44,299 bases of DNA from Rhodospirillaceae bacterium (lineage in GTDB: Bacteria > Pseudomonadota > Alphaproteobacteria > Bin65), in assembly GCA_026709535.1 (NCBI GenBank), contig JAPOST010000001.1, positions 1-44,299 of the forward strand. The letters run 5' to 3'. Positions 8,471 to 16,922 of this stretch are shown one piece after another. How positions within the stretch are numbered: the stretch's first letter is position 1; every line of letters begins with the position of its first letter. The translations under genes and the position numbers were made by a program. Below the pieces are notes generated by a model. That model worked only from the letters and a program-made list of their open reading frames with translations, had not been told where the DNA came from and made no database searches.

Positions 8471-9342
8471 TGACCGCGCCGGACGCGAAAGGCGTTTCCG
8501 GCTATGGAGCCGGGTCAGTCGATACCGTTATTTCGGTCGAGGATGTTGTCCGCGAAGTCCAAAAGATTGCGGAGGATGGGCCGAAAGTCGACGAACTGGC
8601 AACGCTAGCCGACGAGAAGCCCTTTCTGACCATCGACAATCTGTGCGCCGGCTACGGCAAGATGGAAATTCTGCATGATTTCAACTTGCGGGCTGGACAA
8701 GGTCAGTCTCTTTGCCTGATCGGTCCAAACGGCGCGGGCAAGTCGACGGTGCTGCACTCGATCTTCGGGTTTGCAAACATCTTCTCGGGAACAATCACGA
8801 CCGGCGGCGCGGAAAGGCAGGATGTCACCGCTCTCAACTCCAGCGAAAAGCTCAGCAGCGCCGGAATTGCCTACATTCTGCAGGACAAGTCGGTGTTTCC
8901 CGACATGACAGTGGAGGAAAATCTTTGGATGGGCGGTTACCTGATGCCCAGTCCGGCCGACGCCAAGCGCGCGGCGGAAGAAGTGTTTGACAAATATGAC
9001 CGGCTTGCAGCGCGACGGACACATCCGGCAAGGGTCCTGTCCGGAGGCGAGCGGCGGCTTCTGGAAATATCCCGAGCGCTGGTCATGAACCCGGATATCC
9101 TCTTGGTCGACGAACCGTCGATCGGTCTGGAGCCCCGGTTCATCGACATGGTCTTCGAGATTCTGGACGACCTCCAGCACGGTGAAGGCAAGACCATCAT
9201 CATGGTTGAGCAGAATGCCAAGAAGGGGCTGGAATTCGCCGATATCGGTTACGTGTTGGTATCGGGACAACTTGTCATGGCGAGACCGGGCAAGGAATTG
9301 CTCGCAGATCCGGAGGTTGGCAGGCTGTTCCTGGGAGGATAG
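8470..9342 (+). CDS. livF: Liv-type ABC transporter ATP-binding protein (LivF) with N-terminal extension
   Basis: The 290-residue second ATPase of the importer has Walker A GPNGAGKST at 85-93, signature LSGGE at 190-194, Walker B LLVDEP at 211-216 and an H-loop in MVEQNAK. LivF proteins are normally about 235-240 residues. This one carries about 50 extra N-terminal residues (VISVEDVVREVQKIAEDGPK within it), acidic and predicted helical. ATG 8470 overlaps the livG stop by one base, and no ATG or GTG sits closer to the ATPase core, so the extension appears genuine. Its role is unknown. It is the last gene of the operon, convergent with the antiporter operon. Confidence 0.92.
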   Translation: MTAPDAKGVSGYGAGSVDTVISVEDVVREVQKIAEDGPKVDELATLADEKPFLTIDNLCAGYGKMEILHDFNLRAGQGQSLCLIGPNGAGKSTVLHSIFGFANIFSGTITTGGAERQDVTALNSSEKLSSAGIAYILQDKSVFPDMTVEENLWMGGYLMPSPADAKRAAEEVFDKYDRLAARRTHPARVLSGGERRLLEISRALVMNPDILLVDEPSIGLEPRFIDMVFEILDDLQHGEGKTIIMVEQNAKKGLEFADIGYVLVSGQLVMARPGKELLADPEVGRLFLGG

Positions 9343-9367
9343 CCGAGCGGACCGAAGTTTCGGCTAT
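9339..9367. terminator. hairpin between convergent livF and antiporter operon
   Basis: ATAGCCGA at 9339-9346 and TCGGCTAT at 9360-9367 form a perfect 8-bp inverted repeat with a 13-base loop. It contains the stop codons of both converging genes. No T-run follows on either strand, so it may be a bidirectional terminator or RNA-stabilising hairpin. Confidence 0.4.
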
Positions 9368-11055
9368 ACGAACGATACAACCAGATAAAGCGCCATAATG
9401 GTCACGATCAACGCAACCATGCCGGCGGTCTGCCAGGTGCGGGCCAAGGTGCTTTCGGGACCGGTCAGCCGAACCAGCCTGCTGAGGCCCCCCAGGGCAG
9501 TCTTTGTACTGATGATGGTCATTGTCCCACCCAAAGGGCGTGCGGCCCGGTAGAGCATCCTGCCGATGGCGGGAAAACCGCGACGGTATATCCAGTCGAT
9601 GTCCAGGTTGACCGATTTCAGTTCCGGTGGATAGAGCCCTGTTCGCATCAGAACCGCGAACGCCAACGCCGAGAACATCAGCAATTGCAACTGAGTGATC
9701 ACATGCGCGGTCGTGTAAGGCGTGTAATTCACTTCGTAGGGCAGCAAGGCGTAGAGTGGCGATGACCAGACGCCGACGCCAATGCACAGGATTGCCGTCG
9801 CGCCCATGGCCAGCAGCATTGGCAGCGGCGCTTCCTTGCACCGTTTGCCGGAATCATGAGCAAAAAAGGCGAAGTAGGGGATCTTGATCCCCGAATGATG
9901 GAATACGCCAGCAGACGCGAACAGCAGTACGAGCCAGATAATCACCCAGCCTTCGCCGGCCGCCGAGCTCATGATCAGCGATTTGGAGACAAAGCCGCTG
10001 AACAGAGGGAAAGCGGAGATGGAAGCCGCGCCAACGATACAGAAGGCGGTTGTCCAGGGCATCGATTTGTAGAGTCCGCCCAGTTCCGATCCCTTCACGG
10101 TGCCGACCCGGTACAGTACTGCGCCCATCGACATGAACAATAGCGACTTGTAGAGAATGTGGGTGAAGGCGTGAGCAACCGTACCGTTCAGCGACAGTTC
10201 CGTACCGATGCCGACCCCGACCACCATGAAACCGAGCTGGTTGTTCAGGCTGTAGGCGAGTACGCGGCGCAGGTCATTCTCAATGACCGCATAGAAGATC
10301 GGAAATGCCGTCATCAGGGCGCCGATCCAGATCAGAATCTCCTCGCCGGCATAACCACGGGCAAGGCCATAGATGGCCAGCTTGGTCGTGAACGCGCTGA
10401 GGAAAACCGTGCCTGTCGGTGACGCTTCGGGATAGGCGTCCTGTAACCAGTTATGCAGGAACGGAAAGGCGCATTTGATCCCGAAGGCGAAGAAGATCAG
10501 GATCCCGGCAACACTATCGAGACCGGACGCACCAAAAGCGATGGAGCCGGTTTCGGCCACCTGGATCAGGGCGCCGCTGAGGAGCAGAACGCCAGAGGTC
10601 ACCTGAATCACCAGATAGCGCATGCCGGCGCGGTAAGCAGCTTCACTCCTGCCCGACCAGATGATGAAGGCGGAAGCGACGGCCGTAACTTCCCAATACA
10701 AGAAGAGGGTGATCAGATCGCCGGCGAACAGGGCGCCGACGGCGCTGCCCATGTAGATCAGCGCTGCAATCTGCTCCGAGGTCTCATTGATGGTGACCGC
10801 GTAAAGAATTCCGAGAAACGCCGCGATGTAGAAGATGTAGCCGAAGGCGAGGCTGAGCTTGTCCACTCGCAGCGGCTGGAGATGATAGTCGAAGAGGCTG
10901 ATCGAGAGGTGAATACCGTGTTCCAGGCCGATCAGGTCGACGAAGCCCAGCACCGGCAGTGCGAGCATCCATGCCCAGCGCAGCCAGCCGCGCAGGAACG
11001 GGACGACCAGCGCGCCACCGATCAACAACAGTCCGGGAGGCAGGCTAGTGATCAT
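9364..11055 (-). CDS. proton-antiporter subunit D-like protein (third NuoL/M/N-type subunit)
   Basis: The 563-residue polytopic membrane protein belongs to the NuoL/M/N-MrpA/D superfamily. The two key charged sites are visible: a Glu in LYWEVTAV (TM5 equivalent) and a Lys in FGIKCAFPFLHNWLQDAYPE (TM7 equivalent). The line TTKLAIYGLARG supplies a second channel Lys. It exceeds the 490-residue MrpD norm by an extra C-terminal ~90 residues beginning LDIDWIYRRGFPAIGRMLYR and ending in a final hydrophobic helix, which recalls the lateral-helix tails of NuoL and MrpA (inference). It is the last gene of the Mrp-like operon and overlaps the preceding small ORF by 11 bases. It is one of three antiporter-type subunits in this cluster. 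Confidence 0.88.
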   Translation of the reverse strand: MITSLPPGLLLIGGALVVPFLRGWLRWAWMLALPVLGFVDLIGLEHGIHLSISLFDYHLQPLRVDKLSLAFGYIFYIAAFLGILYAVTINETSEQIAALIYMGSAVGALFAGDLITLFLYWEVTAVASAFIIWSGRSEAAYRAGMRYLVIQVTSGVLLLSGALIQVAETGSIAFGASGLDSVAGILIFFAFGIKCAFPFLHNWLQDAYPEASPTGTVFLSAFTTKLAIYGLARGYAGEEILIWIGALMTAFPIFYAVIENDLRRVLAYSLNNQLGFMVVGVGIGTELSLNGTVAHAFTHILYKSLLFMSMGAVLYRVGTVKGSELGGLYKSMPWTTAFCIVGAASISAFPLFSGFVSKSLIMSSAAGEGWVIIWLVLLFASAGVFHHSGIKIPYFAFFAHDSGKRCKEAPLPMLLAMGATAILCIGVGVWSSPLYALLPYEVNYTPYTTAHVITQLQLLMFSALAFAVLMRTGLYPPELKSVNLDIDWIYRRGFPAIGRMLYRAARPLGGTMTIISTKTALGGLSRLVRLTGPESTLARTWQTAGMVALIVTIMALYLVVSFV

Positions 11056-11320
11056 GGTAGTCTTCAGGCCGCATCAGCAGCCTGCGCAACTGCTTGGCCG
11101 CCAGAACGAGGAACACGCATCCGAAAAAGCCATAGAACCCGTAAAAGCCAAACCAGTCCTCCGCCGTGTATTTGGCGTGCTTGTCATAAAACAGGTCCGC
11201 CAACATCAGGCCGCCGCATACGACAAGCAGCGCGCGGTAGATCTTGTCGACATTTTTCCTGTCGTCGAGCCAGCGGCGGCGTTCCGGAGCGGATTCCTGC
11301 GTCTTGTCCTGATCGATCAT
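11045..11320 (-). CDS. small membrane protein of unknown function in the Mrp-like operon
   Basis: I do not recognise this 91-residue protein. The N-terminal 25 residues are charged (QDKTQESAPERRRWLDDRKN). Two hydrophobic segments follow, ALLVVCGGLMLADLF (about 30-44) and an aromatic-rich FYGFYGFFGCVFLVLAA (about 58-74), then a basic tail ending PEDYHDH. It starts with ATGA overlap on the upstream antiporter gene and overlaps the downstream one by 11 bases. Translation is therefore tightly coupled, and it is likely a small accessory subunit of the complex. The frame is kept between two genes with no slack, which argues that it is real. Confidence 0.8.
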   Translation of the reverse strand: MIDQDKTQESAPERRRWLDDRKNVDKIYRALLVVCGGLMLADLFYDKHAKYTAEDWFGFYGFYGFFGCVFLVLAAKQLRRLLMRPEDYHDH

Positions 11321-12828
11321 TGCGACAGACCTTTCTCTGCGAGGCCGTCGAGCATGGGGGCGAGGAACGTCTGGACGTCACCGGCGAGCACGAAAAGCGC
11401 AAGACAGCCAACGGCCGTCAGGCATATCGGGATCAGACAGAAGAGCGGGGCTTCCCTGAGCTTCTTGTCCTCGACCGGCGCCGTCATCGCGCCAACGGAT
11501 TTCGCCGCCATTGGCACAAACCAGGCGTTCGCCACAATCGGCATGAAATAGGCGATATTCAGTAACGTGCTGAGCATCAGGGCGACGACGACGATCCAAT
11601 GCCTGGTTTCGGCGGCGGCGAGCGCAATGTACCACTTGCTCCATGTGCCCCCGCCGGGAGGTAGTCCAGCCACGCTGAGGGCACCTATCAGGAAGGCAAG
11701 CATGGTGAACGGCATCACTCTGCCGATTCCCTTCATATCGCTGATTTCAGTTTTGTGAAGGGATGTGTAAATCGCACCTGCACAGAAGAAAAGTGTAATC
11801 TTTCCAAAGGCATGCATGGCGATATGCATGCTGCCGCCGAGGATGCTCCATTGCGTTGCCAGCGACCCTGCCAAGACGGCATATGCGAGTTGCCCAACGG
11901 TCGAATACGCCAGCCGGGCTTTCAGATTGTCTTTTGTCAAGGCCACGATCGACGCCATGACCAGGGTGAAGGTGGCAATCCACATCAGCCATTCGCCGGC
12001 GCCGCTGGCGTTCAGCACATCAATCCCGAAGATGTATACGATGACCTTCAGCACCACGAAGACACCGGTCTTCACCACGGCGACAGCGTGCAGCAACGCC
12101 GATACCGGCGTTGGCGCAACCATGGCAGCGGGCAACCAGCGATGGATCGGCATCAGTGCTGCCTTTCCGATGCCGAACATGTAAAGGCCGAGGAACAAGA
12201 GGATCATCCCGTCGGACGCCTTGTCCGTCAGGATGCCGCCGGGCCGAAAGTCCAGCGTGCCAGCGAGGAACCAGGTAATGATGATCGCCGTCAGCAACAA
12301 TCCGATGGATGTCCCCAGCAGAATTCCCAGATAGGTTCGTCCGGCGCGCATCGACTTGGCGTCGCCATGATGCGTCACCAGGGGATAGGTACTCAGCGTC
12401 AGGACCTCGTAGCCGATGAACATCGTCAGCAGGTTGCCGGAATAGGCAACGGCCATGGTGGCGCTGATGGCAATCGCGAAGCAGGCGTAAAAACGGGTCT
12501 GATGTTTCTCGTCGTTTGCTCGCATGTAACCGATTGCGTAGAACGATGTGACGATCCACAGGAATGATGCGATCAGCCCGAACAACATGCCCAGCGGTTC
12601 AATGGTGAACGCCACCGGGATCCCCTCAATCGGCTCAAGGACCTCGAGGATCAGCGTTTCGCCGTTGAACAGCTTGACTGCCAGCAGAACGTTCACTGCA
12701 AACAGCAGAATCGCCGTAATGATCGTGACTGTTTCCCGCTGGTTGGGTTTCCTGGCCGACAGGGAAATCAGACCGGCGCCTGCGAGCGGGATCAGGATTG
12801 ACAGCGCGATCAGCAAGGAGCCGCTCAT
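11317..12828 (-). CDS. MrpA N-terminal-type (NuoL-like) antiporter subunit
   Basis: The 503-residue membrane protein is of the proton-conducting NuoL/MrpA type. The channel Glu is in FIGYEVLTLSTYPLV (near residue 135) and the channel Lys in GIGKAALMPIHRWLPAAM (near 222). The stretch APTPVSALLHAVAVVKTGVF is closer to MrpA and NuoL than to MrpD. It ends where the antiporter half of MrpA ends and lacks the DUF4040/MbhE half, which is encoded separately at 15136-15747. I therefore read it as the stand-alone N-terminal half of a split MrpA (inference). It overlaps both neighbours by ATGA-type junctions. Confidence 0.87.
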   Translation of the reverse strand: MSGSLLIALSILIPLAGAGLISLSARKPNQRETVTIITAILLFAVNVLLAVKLFNGETLILEVLEPIEGIPVAFTIEPLGMLFGLIASFLWIVTSFYAIGYMRANDEKHQTRFYACFAIAISATMAVAYSGNLLTMFIGYEVLTLSTYPLVTHHGDAKSMRAGRTYLGILLGTSIGLLLTAIIITWFLAGTLDFRPGGILTDKASDGMILLFLGLYMFGIGKAALMPIHRWLPAAMVAPTPVSALLHAVAVVKTGVFVVLKVIVYIFGIDVLNASGAGEWLMWIATFTLVMASIVALTKDNLKARLAYSTVGQLAYAVLAGSLATQWSILGGSMHIAMHAFGKITLFFCAGAIYTSLHKTEISDMKGIGRVMPFTMLAFLIGALSVAGLPPGGGTWSKWYIALAAAETRHWIVVVALMLSTLLNIAYFMPIVANAWFVPMAAKSVGAMTAPVEDKKLREAPLFCLIPICLTAVGCLALFVLAGDVQTFLAPMLDGLAEKGLSQ

Positions 12829-14306
12829 CGAACGGTCCCTACCAGGGCCTTGGCGGCAGCGGCGGCGACATCGACGCTGCCGCTGGTCTCGAATCCGAAC
12901 CAGATGTTGGCACCGACGACGATCCAGAGCGGTACCAACATCAAGAACGGCGCCTCACTGACGGCTTTCACCGCGTCGGACGGCTCATGGAACCAGGCGA
13001 CCTCCACGACTTTCCAGATGTAGATCACCGCCAGCAGCGACGTCAGAACGATCAGCAAGGCGACCGGCCACCAGCCCTTTTCGAAAGCCGACAGTACCAG
13101 ATACCACTTGCTGACGAAGCCGGCGGTGGTCGGGACGCCGATCAGGCTCAACCCGCAGATCGTGAAGCCCGCCATCGTCCATGGCATCTGCCGGCCGATG
13201 CCCGACAGGTCTTCCAGCCGACAACTGCCTATTCGCAGGAACACGCAACCCATGGCCAGGAATAGCCCGGTCTTCATGATGGCGTGATTGAAGATGTGGA
13301 GCAGGCTGGCCTGTACGCCGATCACGGTGGCAAAGGACAGGCCGAGCAGCATATAGCCAATCTGGGCGACCGAAGACCAGGCCAGCAGGCGTTTCACGTC
13401 AATCTGGAAAATTGCTACCAGTGAACAGGTGATGATTCCGCTGATTGCGAGGATCAGCAGAGCCAGACCAAGAGGTTGACCGATGAAGCTGAATTCGAAA
13501 CCGAACACCGTGAAGATGAATCGCAGGACGACGTAAAGCGAAACCTTGGTCGCTGTCCCTGCCAGAAAGACACTGACTACAGAAGGAGCGTATGCGTAAG
13601 CGTTCGGCAACCACAGATGCAACGGAAAGACCGCCAGCTTCAGGCCCATCCCGACCACGATGAACCCGAAAGCCGCAAGGACGATTCGCGAATCGGACAA
13701 TGGTTTCAGCAGCGAAGCCAGGTCCTTCATGTTGAGTGTGCCCGTCATCATGTAGAGCAGGCCGACGCCGATCAGGAAGAAGGTCGCGCCGATTGTTCCA
13801 GTGATCAGATACTGATAGGAGGCGTGCAGCGCCTTGCGATGCCGACCCAAGCTGATCAGCGCGTAGGAGGAGAGCGAGGATATCTCCAGAAACACGAAGA
13901 CGTTGAACGCGTCGCCGGTAATCGTGATCCCCAGCAAGCCGGACAGGCATAGCAGGAACATCGTGTAAAACAAGCTGATCTGCCGGTCCGGCAATTCACC
14001 CGATACACTGCGCATCGCATAAGGCATGACGACGGCGCCAATACCGGAAACGATGACCAGGATGAAGGCGTTCAACTCGTCGACGACATACTCGATCCCC
14101 CACGGCGCCACCCAGTTTCCCAATGCGTAGGTAATCACTCCGGCGTCAAGAACCTGCAACAGCAAGAGAACGGCAATTGCGAAGGTCAGCCAGCTGACAA
14201 GCGTCGCCAACAGCCAGTTCGCAAACGGGTTTCGCACCAACAGGCACAACGGCGCCGCAATCAGCGGGAAGATCACCTGAAGAACCGGCAGATGCACACT
14301 CATCAA
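12825..14306 (-). CDS. mrpD: MrpD-type cation/proton antiporter subunit
   Basis: The 493-residue polytopic membrane protein has the length and motifs of MrpD/MbhH. These include a Glu in FVFLEISSLSSYALIS (near residue 137), a Lys in GLKLAVFPLHLWLPNAYAYA (near 219) and TATKVSLYVVLR with a further channel Lys. MrpD is one of the two large proton-translocating subunits of the Mrp Na+(or K+)/H+ antiporter. It lies directly after mrpC with an ATGA overlap, as in canonical mrp operons. Confidence 0.9.
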   Translation of the reverse strand: MMSVHLPVLQVIFPLIAAPLCLLVRNPFANWLLATLVSWLTFAIAVLLLLQVLDAGVITYALGNWVAPWGIEYVVDELNAFILVIVSGIGAVVMPYAMRSVSGELPDRQISLFYTMFLLCLSGLLGITITGDAFNVFVFLEISSLSSYALISLGRHRKALHASYQYLITGTIGATFFLIGVGLLYMMTGTLNMKDLASLLKPLSDSRIVLAAFGFIVVGMGLKLAVFPLHLWLPNAYAYAPSVVSVFLAGTATKVSLYVVLRFIFTVFGFEFSFIGQPLGLALLILAISGIITCSLVAIFQIDVKRLLAWSSVAQIGYMLLGLSFATVIGVQASLLHIFNHAIMKTGLFLAMGCVFLRIGSCRLEDLSGIGRQMPWTMAGFTICGLSLIGVPTTAGFVSKWYLVLSAFEKGWWPVALLIVLTSLLAVIYIWKVVEVAWFHEPSDAVKAVSEAPFLMLVPLWIVVGANIWFGFETSGSVDVAAAAAKALVGTVR

Positions 14307-14662
14307 TCGGCGGCATCCATGTCGTTGATCTCGTCTTCTTCGATCGTGCCGTAGGCTTCCTTGAGACGCACGACCAGTGCCAGACCAAGCGACGTTGTTG
14401 CCACGCCAACCACAATGGCGGTCAGGATCAGAACATGCGGTAACGGATTGGAATAGCGGGATATATCCTGAGTGATAATCGGCGCCGTGCCATCGCTTAC
14501 CTTGCCGACGCTGATGTAGAACAGGAAGACGGACGTCTGAAAGATATTCAGTCCGATCAACTTTTTCACCAGATTATGGCGTGACATCACGATGTAAAAT
14601 CCGATCATCATCAGGAAGATGACGATCCAGTAATTGTAATGGCTCAGGAAAAGGTCCCACAT
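14303..14662 (-). CDS. mrpC: Mrp antiporter subunit C (NuoK-like)
   Basis: The 119-residue protein has three hydrophobic segments and matches the NuoK/MrpC family. It contains NLVKKLIGLNIFQTSVFLFY near residue 30 and the strongly conserved NPLPHVLILTAIVVGVA near residue 72, where NPLPQALVLTAIVIG is typical. The C-terminal tail is acidic (EEDEINDMDAAD). It sits between mrpB (9-base gap) and mrpD (ATGA overlap), the standard B-C-D order. Confidence 0.92.
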   Translation of the reverse strand: MWDLFLSHYNYWIVIFLMMIGFYIVMSRHNLVKKLIGLNIFQTSVFLFYISVGKVSDGTAPIITQDISRYSNPLPHVLILTAIVVGVATTSLGLALVVRLKEAYGTIEEDEINDMDAAD

Positions 14663-14671
14663 GACAATGGG

Positions 14672-15139
14672 TTACCCGTCCATCTTCTCTTCGGTCGGCA
14701 CCACATCCTCGCGTTCTTCGAGAACGCCACGGCGGCCGGCAAATGCAAAAAAGACGGTAATCATGACCGCCGATACCGTTACGCCCACGCCGAACTCGAC
14801 GATCAGGATGCCATAATGCTGGCCATCGCCTGCATTGGCGGAAAGCACAGAGTAATCCAGGAACGTGCCGCCAAGCAGCATGGTCACGACGCCGGTGCCG
14901 GCGTAGATCAGCACGCCAAGCGCAACACCGATCTGGGCAGCGACGGGCGGGGCGGCCTCGCGGGCGTTCTCAAGGCCGTAGATGAGGGCATACAGAATGA
15001 ATGCGGTTGCAAAGATGACACCGGCCTGAAAACCGCCACCGGGACCGAAATCCCCGTGAAACTGCACATAGAAAGCGAACAGCAGGATAAACGGCGCCAG
15101 AAGCTTGGCGATGATCCGCAAAACGACATGTTGTATCAT
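14672..15139 (-). CDS. mrpB: Mrp antiporter subunit B
   Basis: The 155-residue membrane protein is of the MnhB/MrpB family. The diagnostic FHGDFGPGGGFQAGVIFATA lies near residues 29-48, with four hydrophobic segments and a charged tail (EEREDVVPTEEKMDG). MrpB is required for assembly and function of the Mrp complex in studied bacteria. It starts within the stop of the upstream DUF4040 gene (ATGA). Confidence 0.92.
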   Translation of the reverse strand: MIQHVVLRIIAKLLAPFILLFAFYVQFHGDFGPGGGFQAGVIFATAFILYALIYGLENAREAAPPVAAQIGVALGVLIYAGTGVVTMLLGGTFLDYSVLSANAGDGQHYGILIVEFGVGVTVSAVMITVFFAFAGRRGVLEEREDVVPTEEKMDG

Positions 15140-15747
15140 CCGTCAGCCTTGCCAGCTTCGCTTGCCTTCCCACGACGGCGACGTTGCCGGTAGGTCCCGC
15201 CGCCCAGAAGGATCATGACCGCAACGCCTGCAGTGAAGATGACCACAACCTCACCAAGCGTGTCGAAACCACGATAACTGGCCAAGGTTGTGGTGACGAC
15301 ATTTGGAATATGAACCGGCGTCGGCTTGCTCCGGCCAACCTGACGTACCGTGTCGCGCAAGTACTCTGGAGCGACCCGCGTGTGGGCTGGCGCCTGCGCG
15401 CCACCGAATTTCGGCATGCGTGGGTCCAGGGTCGCGTAGATCAGCGCGCTGCCCATCAGGATGACGAGCAGCAACGGGCCATAATGCGCAAATCGGTGCT
15501 TGCGCGGCCGGGCCTCGCTGTTGGACAGCAACAATGCGCCCAGCAACAGAACGGTTGTAATCCCTGCACCGACCGCGGCTTCGGTAAAGGCGACATCGAC
15601 AGCGTCCAGCAGGACGAAGACCGTGGCGCTGAGCAGGCTATAGATCCCAGACAGCATGGTCACGACAAACAGGTTGCGCATGCGGGCGATCGCGCAGGCT
15701 GTGATCACAAGGAAGGCAAGCAGTGCCAGGTTCGTAGCGACAATCAT
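15136..15747 (-). CDS. DUF4040/MbhE protein, stand-alone C-terminal part of MrpA
   Basis: The 203-residue membrane protein corresponds to the C-terminal half of MrpA (MbhD plus MbhE in archaeal hydrogenases). DUF4040 is marked by AFTEAAVGAGITTVLLLGAL near residues 53-72. The MbhE-like part is marked by YRGFDTLGEVVVIFTAGVAV near 160-180. Between them is a ~50-residue non-membrane stretch (APAHTRVAPEYLRDTVRQVG within it). A basic tail follows (RQRRRRGK). In canonical Mrp operons this is fused behind the NuoL-like half. Here that half is a separate gene three genes downstream. Confidence 0.88.
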   Translation of the reverse strand: MIVATNLALLAFLVITACAIARMRNLFVVTMLSGIYSLLSATVFVLLDAVDVAFTEAAVGAGITTVLLLGALLLSNSEARPRKHRFAHYGPLLLVILMGSALIYATLDPRMPKFGGAQAPAHTRVAPEYLRDTVRQVGRSKPTPVHIPNVVTTTLASYRGFDTLGEVVVIFTAGVAVMILLGGGTYRQRRRRGKASEAGKADG

Positions 15748-16079
15748 GACGCGACGCCATTATCCTTGTCAGGACTATCGCGAACGATCGGATTCTGTCC
15801 GCCAAAGAGCGCGCCTTTTACCAGAGCATGTGTCGACGTGGGCGTCGTGAAAAACAGCAGAAGACCGATGAAAAACAGCTTGACCGTGATCAGCGTGAAA
15901 CCCGCTTGGGCCGCGAGGCCCAGCAAGATCATGAAAGCCCCGCCAGTATCGATGACGCCAGCGGCATGGCTGCGGGTATAGACGTCGGGGAAACGGACCA
16001 TGCCGATTCCACCTGCCACGCACAGCAACGCACCGCCCATCAGGCATAACCAACTGACCATCTCGACAATCATCGCCAC
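15744..16079 (-). CDS. mrpG: Mrp antiporter subunit G
   Basis: The 111-residue protein has three hydrophobic segments and the MnhG/MrpG signature GIGMVRFPDVYTRSHAAGVI near residues 24-43, where RFPDxYTRLHAxT is typical. The further stretch TLITVKLFFIGLLLFFTTPT near 62-81 also fits the family. It overlaps the DUF4040 gene by ATGA and follows mrpF by 2 bases. Confidence 0.93.
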   Translation of the reverse strand: MAMIVEMVSWLCLMGGALLCVAGGIGMVRFPDVYTRSHAAGVIDTGGAFMILLGLAAQAGFTLITVKLFFIGLLLFFTTPTSTHALVKGALFGGQNPIVRDSPDKDNGVAS

Positions 16080-16081
16080 GT

Positions 16082-16372
16082 CTAGCGCTTGCTGCCGTCA
16101 GCATCCGGACTCGAGGCGCTGAGATCGCCATAGCGCAAGTACTTCAGGATCGCGATCGTTCCGACAAAATTGATCAGTGCATATAACAGCGCGATATCGA
16201 GGAAATCCGGCCGCCCCATGAGGAAACCGAGGATGGCGATGGCCAGAACGGTGATGGTCCCAAAGGTATTCAGGGCGAGTATTCGATCATATACCGTTGG
16301 ACCCAACAGACCGCGCAACAATGCCAGGACCATGGCGACCAGGATTCCCGCCATCGTAGCCGCAAACATCAT
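16082..16372 (-). CDS. mrpF: Mrp antiporter subunit F
   Basis: The 96-residue protein has three hydrophobic segments and the MrpF/MnhF core LLGPTVYDRILALNTFGTIT near residue 20 and PDFLDIALLYALINFVGTIA near residue 55. The ATG at 16372 is chosen because it overlaps the mrpE stop as ATGA, like the other junctions in this operon. A longer frame starting at 16399 would need nine extra residues with no support. The tail is hydrophilic (SASSPDADGSKR). Confidence 0.92.
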   Translation of the reverse strand: MMFAATMAGILVAMVLALLRGLLGPTVYDRILALNTFGTITVLAIAILGFLMGRPDFLDIALLYALINFVGTIAILKYLRYGDLSASSPDADGSKR

Positions 16373-16848
16373 TTTCGGCGCTCCACACGTGTCACCCACG
16401 CATCCATGTTGCCGGCCAAAACATCGTCAGCACCGGACCGGGTCAAGGCGTGCACCTCAATCTCATGATCCCAGGTCGTCATGGATACTGTGCCAGGCGT
16501 GAGCGTGATGGAATTGGCGTATGCAGCAATGCCGACACTGGTTTTCTGCGATGTCGGGGCACGGAAGACGATCGGGTCGATACGTTTGCCCGGCAATACG
16601 CACCGCAAGGCAACATCTAGATTGGACTTCACGATCTGCCACAGCAGCCACAGCCAATAGACGACGATGGCCGAGTTCAGGTGCAGGGGTTGGCCTTCAT
16701 GGTCCACGATCTTCATGCGCCGGGTCAGGTAGACGCAAGCGATGCAGGAGATGACTCCGAAGCTGATAGTCAGCGCATCGTAGTGCCCGGACATCAAGAG
16801 CCACGTTGCAAACAGGATGCTGGTAAGGCTGACAAGCCGCACGGTCAC
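16369..16848 (-). CDS. mrpE: Mrp antiporter subunit E
   Basis: The 159-residue MrpE/MnhE family protein has N-terminal hydrophobic helices (LVSLTSILFATWLLMSG) followed by a cytoplasmic domain. That domain contains YWLWLLWQIVKSNLDVALRC near residue 64 and the conserved ANSITLTPGTVSMTTWDHEI near residue 112. The GTG at 16848 is chosen as start because AGGGA lies just ahead of it and the family begins here. The upstream open frame to 17127 lies antisense-free inside thiY and is not coding. This is the first gene of the antiporter operon. Only 74 bases separate it from thiY, with no recognisable terminator and only a weak possible promoter. Confidence 0.9.
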   Translation of the reverse strand: MTVRLVSLTSILFATWLLMSGHYDALTISFGVISCIACVYLTRRMKIVDHEGQPLHLNSAIVVYWLWLLWQIVKSNLDVALRCVLPGKRIDPIVFRAPTSQKTSVGIAAYANSITLTPGTVSMTTWDHEIEVHALTRSGADDVLAGNMDAWVTRVERRK

Positions 16849-16922
16849 GAGTTCCCTTTCTTGCACGCTGATTTCGGCGGACCCTAGAGCGCGCGCGCAG
16901 TCCTGACAAGATATCCGATAGG

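Noticed and set aside
10453-11565. Plus-strand open frame of 370 codons within the antiporter operon
   Set aside because: It is antisense to three well-supported membrane-protein genes and has low-complexity composition without recognisable motifs.
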